This document shows positions 1-7,918 of a DNA stretch of 29,036 nt, piece after piece; positions within the stretch are counted from its first letter, which is position 1; every line of letters begins with the position of its first letter. The notes beneath the pieces were generated by a model. It was not told the origin of the DNA, ran no database searches, and saw only the letters and a program-made list of their open reading frames with translations. Origin of the DNA: a virus. The translations under genes and the position numbers were made by a program. Location of the stretch: IMG/VR virus record IMGVR_UViG_3300030106_003788, positions 1 to 29,036 of that record; one strand, 5' to 3'.

Positions 1-308
1 ATATTTTGCGATCCGCTGGTTGCGTTTTCAATAATCCAAACTTTAGATACGGTGTTGGGCCCAAGAGTGATGGTGCAGGCAGAGTCTAGTGTACCTGTAT
101 ATTTTAAATATAAGGATCTGCCAGGGTCAGTAGCACCATCGGCTATAGTTGTTGTGTGCGTGTCAGCGTTTGTTGTTATGGCTTCTGTGCCAAAACTAAA
201 CGCTTCTGCTATGAGTTCTAAATTAGTGTTGGTAGACGTACCCCAAGTACCTGACTCGTCTCCCGTGGTAATCTCTTTTAATCTTAAATCGTTTACGTAC
301 GTTGCCAT
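1..308 (-). CDS. Tail fibre/structural protein, 3' end cut by window edge
   Basis: Reading the minus strand from the ATG at 308 gives 102 residues with no stop before the left window edge, so the gene continues outside. It begins MATYVNDLRLKEITTGDESG and continues with WGTSTNTNLELIAEAF, a start I recall from structural proteins of marine metagenomic phages that are thought to be tail fibre or virion appendage components. The start overlaps the stop of the upstream repeat protein as TAATG, so translation is probably coupled. The visible part is Thr-, Asn- and Ser-rich with no signal peptide or membrane segment, as expected of a beta-rich fibre. The exact role, whether fibre shaft, fibre base or other appendage, cannot be decided from the fragment. 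Confidence 0.7.
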   Translation of the reverse strand, partial: MATYVNDLRLKEITTGDESGTWGTSTNTNLELIAEAFSFGTEAITTNADTHTTTIADGATDPGRSLYLKYTGTLDSACTITLGPNTVSKVWIIENATSGSQN

Positions 309-1204
309 TATGCTACCTCTTCCCAAGATGGCGTTTGATTCTCACTAATCTCTGACCAACTCGGAGTTTGTGTGTCTGTAATATTACTATAATTAGGAGT
401 TTGTGTGGTATCAAATTCAAACCAGACTATAAGATTCTCGCCTACTTCCCCTGTAGCGGACACCCCGGCTAACGAAACGTTTGCATCAGCGTTAGGCGTG
501 ACCGTGCCAAGAGCGCTGGTTCCTGCTTGCCCGGTTAGCGTTAAATTAGCTTTACCTGTTACTGTAAGAGATCCAACACCGGTTGTTCCAGCTTGACCGG
601 TTACGTTTACGTTGGCTTCTGCATCTACTCCAACAACAGTTACCGATCCTACAGAAGCAGTTACCGTAGGCAGAGCGACCACGGCTTGTGCGTTTACACC
701 CGGAGATGAGAAACCTGCTGTAGCGCTTTGACCTGTTGGTGTAACGTTTGCCTCTGCATCGGTAGCTACCGTGCCTAAAGCAGAAGTAGCGCTTTGCCCT
801 GTAATCGTTACGTTAGCTTCAGCATCAAACGTAGGCGTGCCAACGGATCCTGTGGCTGCGAGTCCTGCAACACCTATTTCTCCACCGGCTACGATAGCTA
901 CACCGCCTAACGCTGACGTTGCTGACTGCCCTGTAGGTGTTACGTTTGCTTCAGCGTCGGTGGTTACGCTTACCGAGCCTACTGAGCCCGCAAGACTTGG
1001 TAGAGTTGCTATAGCCTGTGCGTTAACACCAACGCCAGATACCGCTGACGTACCCGCTTGACCGCTTGGACTTATATTGGCTTTACCAACTTGCGAGGTA
1101 GTGCCTAAAGCAGAGGTGCCTGCTACGCCTGATATTTCTACTCGTGCAGCGGTTCCACCTAATGACGCAAAAGGCGACTGGGAAAAGGCGGATATACCAA
1201 ACAT
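308..1204 (-). CDS. Ala/Gly/Thr-rich repeat protein of the fibre module
   Basis: This 298-residue protein is made almost wholly of imperfect 16-25 residue repeats. Seven units have the pattern (E/K/D)-A-N-(V/I/L)-x-x-x-G-(Q/V)-(S/A)-(A/G)-T, usually followed by SALG or a variant, and about four more are degenerate. The C-terminus changes to three short QTP repeats (QTPNYSNI, QTPSWSEI, QTPSWEEV). Similar repeat units occur in the zinc-ribbon/cupredoxin-like protein at 8595-9404. The repeats predict a regular beta structure, either a fibre shaft or a surface-exposed adhesive domain. The start is preceded by GGAGAG. It sits between a coiled-coil protein and a fibre gene, so a virion appendage role is likely, but the biochemical function is unknown. 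Confidence 0.75.
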   Translation of the reverse strand: MFGISAFSQSPFASLGGTAARVEISGVAGTSALGTTSQVGKANISPSGQAGTSAVSGVGVNAQAIATLPSLAGSVGSVSVTTDAEANVTPTGQSATSALGGVAIVAGGEIGVAGLAATGSVGTPTFDAEANVTITGQSATSALGTVATDAEANVTPTGQSATAGFSSPGVNAQAVVALPTVTASVGSVTVVGVDAEANVNVTGQAGTTGVGSLTVTGKANLTLTGQAGTSALGTVTPNADANVSLAGVSATGEVGENLIVWFEFDTTQTPNYSNITDTQTPSWSEISENQTPSWEEVA

Positions 1205-1205
1205 A

Positions 1206-1436
1206 TTAGCTCTCCGCTATGTCGTTGATAGTTTTGGTTTCGGTTTCTTTTATTTCTACAGACGCAGTAAGTTGTTGTTCAAAGACAGAGAGTGCTGCGT
1301 TTACTACATCCGTTTGTCGCATGAGGTCTTGTTTCTTGACTCGTAGTTCTTGTATCTGACTTAACAAGTATTTTTGCTGATCGTTCAAATCAGCTACTTC
1401 GTAGTCTTGATCGTTTATGGTAATGGTGTCTGGCAT
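1206..1436 (-). CDS. Small coiled-coil protein of the fibre module
   Basis: This 76-residue protein begins with a short beta-like stretch (TITINDQDYEVADL). A helical heptad-rich segment from about residue 18 to 62 (QKYLLSQIQELRVKKQDLMR and onward) looks like a coiled coil. The N-terminal ITI-x-x-x-x-Y-x-x-x-x-L pattern followed by a helix resembles small phage proteins grouped from memory as DUF6447; I cannot confirm that. Its ATG overlaps the stop of the 118-residue gene as TAATG. A trimerisation or assembly helper for neighbouring fibres is a plausible inference only. Confidence 0.65.
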   Translation of the reverse strand: MPDTITINDQDYEVADLNDQQKYLLSQIQELRVKKQDLMRQTDVVNAALSVFEQQLTASVEIKETETKTINDIAES

Positions 1437-1792
1437 TAACTACCTATTGTTTTAGTGACAGATGTAGGTGTAACTTTCTCAGCAACTTTAGCGTCAAGAC
1501 CTGCTTTCATTGCAGTAACTTCATCAGCTCCTAAAGCTGCTTCAACCCAACCTTGCACATCACTTGCTGTTAAATCGGCAAAAGCTTTAAAGCTTGATAA
1601 GTCTGAAGTGTCTAATGCTTGACTGCCGTAAACATCTGATGTGATATTGACTTCTACTCCATCAATAGTTTCTTTGTTGGTGTCGTCAGTCGCTTTCAGT
1701 CGCCAATGCACATTCCACACTACATCAGACTTAGAATCCTTTGTAGGGTAAGTGTCAACGGTACTTACATCCCATGTGTATGATATTGCCAT
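1436..1792 (-). CDS. Conserved small phage protein (DUF7936-like)
   Basis: The protein has 118 residues. Its N-terminus MAISYTWDVSTVDTYP, the following VVWNVHWRLKATD and the segment DLTASDVQGWVEAALG match my memory of a widespread small phage family (DUF7936), often found near tail fibre genes of short-tailed phages. The N-terminal half is beta-rich and the C-terminal half is helical. The Shine-Dalgarno AAAGGAG overlaps the last codons of the upstream S74 fibre gene. The function is not established. Its place inside the fibre block suggests a virion or fibre assembly role. Confidence 0.65.
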   Translation of the reverse strand: MAISYTWDVSTVDTYPTKDSKSDVVWNVHWRLKATDDTNKETIDGVEVNITSDVYGSQALDTSDLSSFKAFADLTASDVQGWVEAALGADEVTAMKAGLDAKVAEKVTPTSVTKTIGS

Positions 1793-1793
1793 T

Positions 1794-3071
1794 TTATTCT
1801 CCTTTTAAAGTGTTAATTTCAGATTGTAAGGCTTCAATCTGTGTTTGTTGTTCTTGTATAGCGTTTATAAGAACAGGTGTTAATTTAAGATAGTCTAAAT
1901 CATAATCAGATTCTTTTTCATTATCATTAGGATTATGTTGTAAAAGGCTTGTAGAATTTTTTTCTACGCCAACTTCTGCTAATGATTGCTCTAAGTCTTG
2001 TGCGATAAGACCGTATAATTTAGGAGCATCCTCATCTTGTATTTTGTAATTATATTGAGAAGGCTTCAATTTTTTTATCAGGTCTAAACCTATTTCCAAA
2101 TCTTCAATATCTCTTTTGAAGTTTCTATCAGATGGTAAAGAGTTTGACCCTGTTGAAATTGTGCCTACTGATGAGCCATCATTTCTAAATCTAAGAATGA
2201 CACCATCATTATTTCTTCTGTTTAGACCCATGCATTCGTCACTTTCTACTGTAAATAAAGAAGAAGCATTATCTCTTAAAACTACCCCTGAACCTGATGC
2301 TCCATCAATGTTTACGGTGGTAGTTCCTAATAAAAATCTTCGGGATGAGTCAATTCTCATTGCCTCTGAGCCATTATTTTCAAATGTCATAGCTGTGCCT
2401 ACAGCTCCTACAAAAGCAGTTTGGCTAGTATTTTTTATACCTAAGAAAGTGTTGGTAGTAGATTCAACAACAAATGGTGTAGAATTTGCTGAATTATAAG
2501 CGTGGAGTGCATTAGTAGGACTTGTAATTCCAATACCAACATTACCAGAAGAATCAATTCGCATAGCCTCCGTGAAAGTTCCTGCCCTTGTTGTACTAAA
2601 TGTTAATGTGCCATCTTCTGTAGTATTACTCACATCAGTAGCTAAACATCTTATTCCTGCATAAGTAGCATCATTACCAGCATCATCTTGACCTTTGAAA
2701 TTTAAAGCTCCTACTCTATCGCCATCAGCAGGAGAGCTAGAGTTATGGTACAAAATTAATTGTGCTCCTGTTGTTCCTGCATCAGTATTTTCAAATGTAA
2801 CAATATCTGTAAGTGAACTTGTGACATGAAGTGCACCCAAAGTTGGAGCTGCTCCGATTCCTACTTTTAGGTTTTCATCAATAACTACAGCAGGTGTTGT
2901 GCCGACTGTACTCCCTAATCCTATGAGCAAATCATCAGCAGAGTCGTCAAGACCTATGTAAAAGTCTTGAGCATTGCCGTCAAATACTATTTTAGTGTCC
3001 TCGGCTGCTCCACTACCAATAGTGAAACCTGCTCCTGCATCAAATAGTTCTACTGGTACTTTAGTTGTCAT
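1794..3071 (-). CDS. Tail fibre with C-terminal S74 intramolecular chaperone
   Basis: This 425-residue protein has three parts. Residues 1-110 are a beta-rich module that is nearly identical to part of the 620-residue fibre (DTKIVFDGNAQDFYIGLDDS is shared). The middle contains fibre repeats of the AMRIDSSGNVGIG type. The C-terminus from about residue 314 is a peptidase S74 (endosialidase-type) chaperone domain. It begins SDRNFKRDI, where Ser314 and Lys319 have the spacing of the known Ser-Lys self-cleavage dyad. LYGLIAQDLEQ and a final coiled coil (residues about 390-423) follow. In the S74 family this domain trimerises the fibre and then cuts itself off. The gene follows the 70-residue gene with a TAATG overlap. 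It is a likely receptor-binding or side fibre. Confidence 0.85.
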   Translation of the reverse strand: MTTKVPVELFDAGAGFTIGSGAAEDTKIVFDGNAQDFYIGLDDSADDLLIGLGSTVGTTPAVVIDENLKVGIGAAPTLGALHVTSSLTDIVTFENTDAGTTGAQLILYHNSSSPADGDRVGALNFKGQDDAGNDATYAGIRCLATDVSNTTEDGTLTFSTTRAGTFTEAMRIDSSGNVGIGITSPTNALHAYNSANSTPFVVESTTNTFLGIKNTSQTAFVGAVGTAMTFENNGSEAMRIDSSRRFLLGTTTVNIDGASGSGVVLRDNASSLFTVESDECMGLNRRNNDGVILRFRNDGSSVGTISTGSNSLPSDRNFKRDIEDLEIGLDLIKKLKPSQYNYKIQDEDAPKLYGLIAQDLEQSLAEVGVEKNSTSLLQHNPNDNEKESDYDLDYLKLTPVLINAIQEQQTQIEALQSEINTLKGE

Positions 3072-3283
3072 TAGTCTGCTGCCTCTATGGTTAGTGTTCC
3101 TGCGTCAACTTGTCTTTTAATTTCGTCATAATGCCTGTTGCCTTCAGAAATAGGTACGAATAATTCTTGATCTACCAAAACTCCTTCTTCATTAGTTACT
3201 TTTATAACTACTTTTATGCTTACATTTGCACCAGAAAATGAATCTTTTTGATATTTAGCAGATGTAAAATTAAATTCATTCAT
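3071..3283 (-). CDS. Small conserved phage protein of the fibre module
   Basis: The protein has 70 residues, with a predicted beta region (VSIKVVIKVTNEEGVLV, then ELFVPI) and a helical end (YDEIKRQVDAGTLTIEAAD). The VDAGTL-x-I-x-x-AD ending is one I recall from small marine phage proteins located beside fibre genes, without a known function. The start has GGAG nine bases upstream. It lies between two fibre genes and overlaps the next by one base. It may be a chaperone or cap for a fibre, but nothing in the sequence proves it. Confidence 0.6.
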   Translation of the reverse strand: MNEFNFTSAKYQKDSFSGANVSIKVVIKVTNEEGVLVDQELFVPISEGNRHYDEIKRQVDAGTLTIEAAD

Positions 3284-3285
3284 AT

Positions 3286-4299
3286 TTATAACTCCGCATC
3301 TAAAGCTATTATTCCATCTAAATCATAGAATCTACCTGCCGCAGAAGACGTTATTTCAATTCTTCCCCCTGTTGTTTGTGCATTATAAAAAGCTGTGGTG
3401 CCTACATTTGTTCTTGAACCTACTGTTAATGTTGATGACGGGGCAGCTCTCATATTAAATTGCAACATAGAGTGAGCATATTGACTCCCAGCAGTAGCCG
3501 CAGGGTCTTCAACACTATATCTTTGCACTAGATAATATCTATGACACAAAGCTAATTCTTCTGCGTGACTTCTATATTCAAAAGGTGTAGCGTTATCGCC
3601 TGTTTCTATTTGTATACCAGTTATTCTAAAAGAATTGCTTGTGCTGTCTGCTATGTTTACATTTCCTGCGGCTCTGTTTGCAGTAGTGTTATGAAAGTTG
3701 CCATCACTTGCAGAACCACTTGTGTAAGTAGTACCTGATCCTAACCAAAAATGCACAGCCAAACCAACAGTATTATCATCTGCAATTTCAGCACTATTGC
3801 CGCAAGGGAATGTTACAATTTTTTGCTCCCATGTATCTGCAGAACTTACGGTGTATTGTTTTCCTGCGTAAGGATTACTGCTGTTGTCTGGAGCATAAAG
3901 CTCTACATTATAAGTGCCTGTTTTATTAGTTTTAACGTAGAAAGAAATTGTTACCTGTTCTGCAGACGAAGTGCCAAATTTAAAAGGCTGACAATCAAAC
4001 CCTTCAAATGCGTACACAAGAAGAATGTATTCATCTGCTGAAGGCGAAGCGTCTGCTGTTGTGCAATTGACGTGCATACTATTACGAAAACCGTCTGGAG
4101 AACCGCCTGACTGAGATAATTGAAAGTCGCCAATACTACCGCTTGAACTTAATTTATAACGGTCTGGTCCACCGTAGGAATTAGTTACACTATTTATTGT
4201 GCCTCTTTGGTTAACGTCCATGCCACCGTTTATGTTTAATCTTCTACGACCAAATACTTGGTCGCTTACCATTGTTTGATCTACTTTAGTTAATGCCAT
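3286..4299 (-). CDS. Tail fibre / receptor-binding protein with carbohydrate-binding-like fold
   Basis: This 337-residue protein begins with a segment (RRLNINGGMDVNQRGT, then YGGPDRYKL) typical of a large group of phage fibre proteins that carry a jelly-roll, carbohydrate-binding-like domain. The centre (EQVTISFYVKTNKTGTYNVE, then DTWEQKIVTF) is beta-sandwich-like. A conserved tail IQIETGDNATPFEYRSHAEE leads into LCHRYYL, also typical of the group. It probably binds a surface glycan. A role as fibre tip is inferred from family resemblance and from neighbouring fibre genes. It overlaps the downstream start of the 92-residue gene's stop by one base, and has TAGGT before its ATG. Confidence 0.8.
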   Translation of the reverse strand: MALTKVDQTMVSDQVFGRRRLNINGGMDVNQRGTINSVTNSYGGPDRYKLSSSGSIGDFQLSQSGGSPDGFRNSMHVNCTTADASPSADEYILLVYAFEGFDCQPFKFGTSSAEQVTISFYVKTNKTGTYNVELYAPDNSSNPYAGKQYTVSSADTWEQKIVTFPCGNSAEIADDNTVGLAVHFWLGSGTTYTSGSASDGNFHNTTANRAAGNVNIADSTSNSFRITGIQIETGDNATPFEYRSHAEELALCHRYYLVQRYSVEDPAATAGSQYAHSMLQFNMRAAPSSTLTVGSRTNVGTTAFYNAQTTGGRIEITSSAAGRFYDLDGIIALDAEL

Positions 4300-4577
4300 T
4301 ATTTACCTAAATCATCTTCTGAAGCTATTGTAGCTGCGTCTTTATAATCGCTTCTAGCTGTTATTAAAGTTACAAAATCCGCTTTGTTACTGGGTATAGA
4401 GTCTGTAAAAGAGTCGTCATTTATTAAAGTTGTAGTCCACGAGTTTTGCATACGTTTCCAGCAATTATTAATTTTGCCCGTAGCAGCTCCTTGAAACCAA
4501 GAATTTATATCTACTAAATTATCTTTTAGTATTTTTTCATCTGTGTCGTCTATAGTTATTGTTATTGTTATTGCCAT
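4299..4577 (-). CDS. Small conserved protein between two fibre genes
   Basis: The protein has 92 residues, beginning with a repetitive beta strand (MAITITITIDDTDEK), then a helical segment with WFQGAATGKINNCWKRMQNSW. The W-x-x-GA-x-x-GKI-x-NC pattern recalls small phage proteins found beside tail genes, but I know of no assigned function. GAGG lies upstream of the ATG. The position between a fibre and a receptor-binding gene suggests a fibre-associated or assembly role. Confidence 0.6.
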   Translation of the reverse strand: MAITITITIDDTDEKILKDNLVDINSWFQGAATGKINNCWKRMQNSWTTTLINDDSFTDSIPSNKADFVTLITARSDYKDAATIASEDDLGK

Positions 4578-4586
4578 AATTTTTCC

Positions 4587-6449
4587 TCAATATAAAAGTC
4601 CACCTTTGAACCAAGTGTGATAAGCATTAGCAGTAATTGTAATTGTACTTGAAGCTGAAGTGTAGGGATGAAGTCCAACTGTATCATTAGCGTCTAAATG
4701 CACATAAAATACTGCAGAAAATACTGTAGAAAATGAGCCACTTGTAACAAAGTCAGTATATGTAGCTCTCGCAGCTCCTGAACCAGTGTTTATAGCAAGC
4801 CAACATTGATGAATAGTATAGTTTGAATATACAGAAGAAATAAACCAATAAGTGCCGTCTACGGGAGCAGTAAACAAACCTGTTGATGTGTTGAAATCGC
4901 TATTTAAATCTAGAATTTCTGCATTGAAGACTACAGCATCACCAAAAGATGATGTGCTAAAACCTGATTGATCTCCACTTCTGTAGGCATGAAAATATGG
5001 TTGCAAAGGTTTGGTTACTATTCCTGCGGAGTCAATACGCATCGCCTCAGTTGAGGAAGTGGATAAATATAAATAGTTACCGCTATTATTATGAATGATG
5101 GAACTTACATCATCATCAGCAGTATCTCCAAACACAACGCCTGCAAGACTAGAAGTACTACCTGTTATAGCCATAATTCCATGATCTGATGCGTTGTTTA
5201 AATGTAGCTGTCTTGAAGGACTGTCAGTTCCAATACCAACATTTCCACCATTTTCTATTACTACTTTTGAATTTGTACCGACAGTTGAGCCTGTACCTAT
5301 TACTAAATCATCAGCAGAATCATCAAGACCTATGTAAAAGTCTTGTGCATTACCATCGAAAACAATCTTAGTATCTTCTGCACCTGCGTCACCTATTGTT
5401 AGAGTTGGAGTAGTACCTTTAAGTGTCATAGCACTATTAGTTAGTGTTAGTACCTCAGTACCAGCAATATCCATTCTAATAGTATCTTCGTCAGAACTTT
5501 CTTCGACCATAACTTTAGTATCGCCATCAGCGTCTAATAATTGTGTAGCCGTATTAATTGTGGTTTGTGTAGCCACTATGGCTTCTACCTTAGTGCCATT
5601 AGGCGGAGCTTCAGAAAAAGTAAGTGTTGTGCCTGATACGCTGAAAGTGTCTTTGTTTTGGTAAACACCGTCTATATAAACTTGAACATTGTTTTCGTTA
5701 ACAGGATCAGTATTAAGCGTCAGCGTAGTGTCGCTGCCGTCTCCTGTCATAGTAGATAAAGTATAGTTTGATCCTGATACACCAGCTTTGACAGAATAAA
5801 CAGTAATTACTCTGCCGTTAGCAGGAGCTGTCGCAAAAGTTAATGTCGTGCCAGATACTGAATAGACGTTTTGTGCTTGAAACACACCGTCAACAAATAC
5901 TAATAAATCGTTTTCGTTATCTATAGTTTGAGAAAGCGTGAAGGTTGTATCTGAACCATCGCCTGCAAAGATATTAGTAAAGAAAGAATTAGATGCTCCA
6001 AAAGATCCCCAAGCAGAACCTAGATAGCCCTCAAACCTACCTGTTGTTGTGTTGTAACGAAAGTCTCCAGCAGCGGGTGAGCCTGCTCTTTGTGCGGTTG
6101 TTCCTGTAGGCACGTTAAGAGCTGTATCTACTTCTCTTATTGTTCTGCCTGCCGGGAGAGTACAGAACACATCTTTTGTGCCTGCACTAAAATCAACAGC
6201 GCTGTCGCTGTTAGAACTAGAAAGAATGGTTGTTCTAGATAGCGTGTCTGGCGAAGCATCGGTAACTGTTCCGATACCTACCTCAAACTCCGCCGTACCT
6301 TGGCCTGCGATACAGTAGTAGGTAACGTTACTGTTACCTATACCAGCGACAAAGGTTTCAAAACCGGTAGCCGCACCCGCTAAATTTAAGGTGCCTGTAC
6401 CAGTTGTAGTGGTAGTTTCCTTTACCCTGTCGTTAAGGACGAAAGCCAC
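4587..6449 (-). CDS. Long tail fibre with C1q-like C-terminal tip
   Basis: This 620-residue protein starts at a GTG (6449) with a strong AAGGAG before it. The N-terminus (MAFVLNDRVKE, then about 120 residues ending TLPAGRTIREVD) resembles virion-anchoring parts of phage fibres. Two homologous copies of a DGSDTTFTL-type domain follow (about residues 160-290). After them comes the DTKIVFDGNAQDFYIGLDDS module shared with the 425-residue fibre. Residues about 480-620 look like a C1q/TNF-type jelly-roll: FNTSTGLFTAPVDGTYWF (519-536) fits the C1q signature, and the C-terminus WFKGGLLY matches the last strand. C1q-like tips form trimers and bind ligands, so this is a probable receptor-binding fibre. 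Confidence 0.82.
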   Translation of the reverse strand: MAFVLNDRVKETTTTTGTGTLNLAGAATGFETFVAGIGNSNVTYYCIAGQGTAEFEVGIGTVTDASPDTLSRTTILSSSNSDSAVDFSAGTKDVFCTLPAGRTIREVDTALNVPTGTTAQRAGSPAAGDFRYNTTTGRFEGYLGSAWGSFGASNSFFTNIFAGDGSDTTFTLSQTIDNENDLLVFVDGVFQAQNVYSVSGTTLTFATAPANGRVITVYSVKAGVSGSNYTLSTMTGDGSDTTLTLNTDPVNENNVQVYIDGVYQNKDTFSVSGTTLTFSEAPPNGTKVEAIVATQTTINTATQLLDADGDTKVMVEESSDEDTIRMDIAGTEVLTLTNSAMTLKGTTPTLTIGDAGAEDTKIVFDGNAQDFYIGLDDSADDLVIGTGSTVGTNSKVVIENGGNVGIGTDSPSRQLHLNNASDHGIMAITGSTSSLAGVVFGDTADDDVSSIIHNNSGNYLYLSTSSTEAMRIDSAGIVTKPLQPYFHAYRSGDQSGFSTSSFGDAVVFNAEILDLNSDFNTSTGLFTAPVDGTYWFISSVYSNYTIHQCWLAINTGSGAARATYTDFVTSGSFSTVFSAVFYVHLDANDTVGLHPYTSASSTITITANAYHTWFKGGLLY

Positions 6450-6461
6450 TTTGCTTTCTCC

Positions 6462-6893
6462 TTACGCTATTCTAATAATAGCTGTAGACGCAGCGGCAGC
6501 AGGAAATACTATTGTAAAATCACCAGCAGTGGATGTCTTGTCTCCACCAAAGTCTATGGTAGCAACTGATTTATCACTATTAGTGTCGTTGTAGATCATA
6601 CAACCTCTAGCAGTAATGGTAGCCGTATTAAAAGTAAGGTCTGTAAAATCAGTAAAACCTGTGGTACCAGAACTTGTTGGGAAACTAGTTACTTTGGTTA
6701 AAGTAGCTCCACCCGAAGTATAATTAGTACCGCTTGCTTGCCCTGTAGTAGTAAAAGCAGTTGTCGTAGCTCCTAAAGTTGCTGAAGACGTGTAAAGCGC
6801 TAGTTTAAAAGCGTTACCGTTAGTTGCAAAATTATGAGTTGCCGTTAAAAGCTCTTTTTTAAAGCTGGTTGTCAGCGTAGATGTTATAGCCAT
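6462..6893 (-). CDS. Conserved phage virion protein, function unknown
   Basis: The protein has 143 residues. The N-terminus (TTSFKKELLTATHNF, then AFKLALYTSSATLG) and the C-terminus (CMIYNDTNSDKSVATIDFGG, then DFTIVFPAAAASTAIIRIA) match a very common, uncharacterised family of phage structural proteins that I recall from siphoviruses and podoviruses alike. It is beta-rich and Thr/Ala-rich, without cysteine pairs or membrane segments. AAAGGA stands before the ATG. Its place between the fibres and the adaptor block suggests a tail or appendage component. Confidence 0.65.
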   Translation of the reverse strand: MAITSTLTTSFKKELLTATHNFATNGNAFKLALYTSSATLGATTTAFTTTGQASGTNYTSGGATLTKVTSFPTSSGTTGFTDFTDLTFNTATITARGCMIYNDTNSDKSVATIDFGGDKTSTAGDFTIVFPAAAASTAIIRIA

Positions 6894-6895
6894 AA

Positions 6896-7195
6896 TTATA
6901 TCCTTTTTACTATGTTAGCTAGTTCTTCTTCTCCTCCCTTTAACAGTTCTTGAATCAAACTAGCTTTGTAAGATTTTATAGCATTTTTTATGTAAATTAA
7001 ACAAACCTTTTTTATCTCCTCTTCGTATGCTCTTGCTTGCGCTTCGATATGCGGTTCTAAGTCCTCAGAAGTGCCTACTAACTTCTCTGTTAATCGCTCT
7101 GCCCAAAACTCTGGTGGGTGCCCACCGTAATTAGTTGTTTTTGCTTCGATAATTCCTAGCTCTGGTAATCCTTCGGGTGTTATTTTATCTACCAT
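6896..7195 (-). CDS. Conserved small helical phage protein
   Basis: This 99-residue, largely helical protein contains GGHPPEFWAERLTEKLVG, a hallmark of a small protein family I recall from many marine phage genomes and for which no function is established. The rest (EAQARAYEEEIKKVC, then a basic helix with AIKSYKASLIQELL) suggests an amphipathic helical bundle. The start overlaps the end of the Rossmann-type gene by 7 bases and is preceded by GGAG. It probably acts with that neighbour or in virion assembly; this is inference from position. Confidence 0.6.
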   Translation of the reverse strand: MVDKITPEGLPELGIIEAKTTNYGGHPPEFWAERLTEKLVGTSEDLEPHIEAQARAYEEEIKKVCLIYIKNAIKSYKASLIQELLKGGEEELANIVKRI

Positions 7196-7917
7196 TTTTT
7201 TGGCTCCGGGGGTTTTAAATGAGAGTCGTAACGATCAATTAAGACATTCTCTTGTTGAACAATGCTGCGCACAGCTTCGCTTTTTCTTCTTACCGTTAGT
7301 CCTGTCTCTTCAAGCACAGGAACCAGTGGATCCGCTAGCCTGTGGTAGCCGTAAAGTTTTTCTTCGTCCGGCACGTCTGCATCTAACAGTCCGCTAGTTT
7401 TTGCCACCTCTATCTGCATCCCGGCATCGCTGCACTTAGATAGCCAAAACTCTGTGCAAGCTCTTCCTGATTCAGCAAAGTGTATGTTTTCTTTGTATGA
7501 AAAATCCACGCCAAAAAGTTTTAGTGTGCCGACTTGTTGATACAAAGCAAAAGCTACTGCGTACGCTGTGGTATTGTTTAGATAGTGACAGTTTGTAGTA
7601 GAGACAACTTCTTTTATAGGATACTCAATCAAGCCCGGACAACGATCGTCTAGTTCACAAGTGTAGATAGGACCTTTGTGGTCTAGTAATACTTCGGTCA
7701 TACCGCTAGTTTGTCCGCCAGCATCATCAGTATCTAAAAATCTAGATGCTGGGTCCATCATAAAAACTCTATCGTGATAGATTACGTTGCTGACTGCATT
7801 GATAGCCCAAACTTCATCAAAGTTGTGGCCGTGTGATTTAGCTAAACAGTATTCAAACCAAGATCTACCTAGTCCGACTATCGCTACTGTCTTGCCTTTT
7901 AATTTTTCTTCGATCAA
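7189..7917 (-). CDS. Rossmann-type protein, possibly DUF115/MptE-like
   Basis: The protein has 242 residues. The N-terminus GKTVAIVGLGRSWFEY (residues 8-23) is a beta-strand plus glycine-rich turn as in Rossmann folds. Later segments VWAINAV, VFMMDPAS and LKLFGVDFSYKENIHFAESG fit the pattern of DUF115-like proteins, a group related to pterin pyrophosphokinase MptE and to sialyltransferase-type folds. The only possible start in frame near the glycine motif is TTG at 7917, just after the upstream stop; no Shine-Dalgarno is visible, so translation is probably coupled. It lies inside the virion module. A glycan or nucleotide-binding activity is possible but unproven. Confidence 0.6.
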   Translation of the reverse strand: MIEEKLKGKTVAIVGLGRSWFEYCLAKSHGHNFDEVWAINAVSNVIYHDRVFMMDPASRFLDTDDAGGQTSGMTEVLLDHKGPIYTCELDDRCPGLIEYPIKEVVSTTNCHYLNNTTAYAVAFALYQQVGTLKLFGVDFSYKENIHFAESGRACTEFWLSKCSDAGMQIEVAKTSGLLDADVPDEEKLYGYHRLADPLVPVLEETGLTVRRKSEAVRSIVQQENVLIDRYDSHLKPPEPKKW

Positions 7918-7918
7918 A

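Noticed and set aside
308-1204. Repeated DNA resembling a CRISPR-like or tandem array
   Set aside because: The repeats are degenerate, in frame, and code for protein repeats; there are no regular unique spacers.
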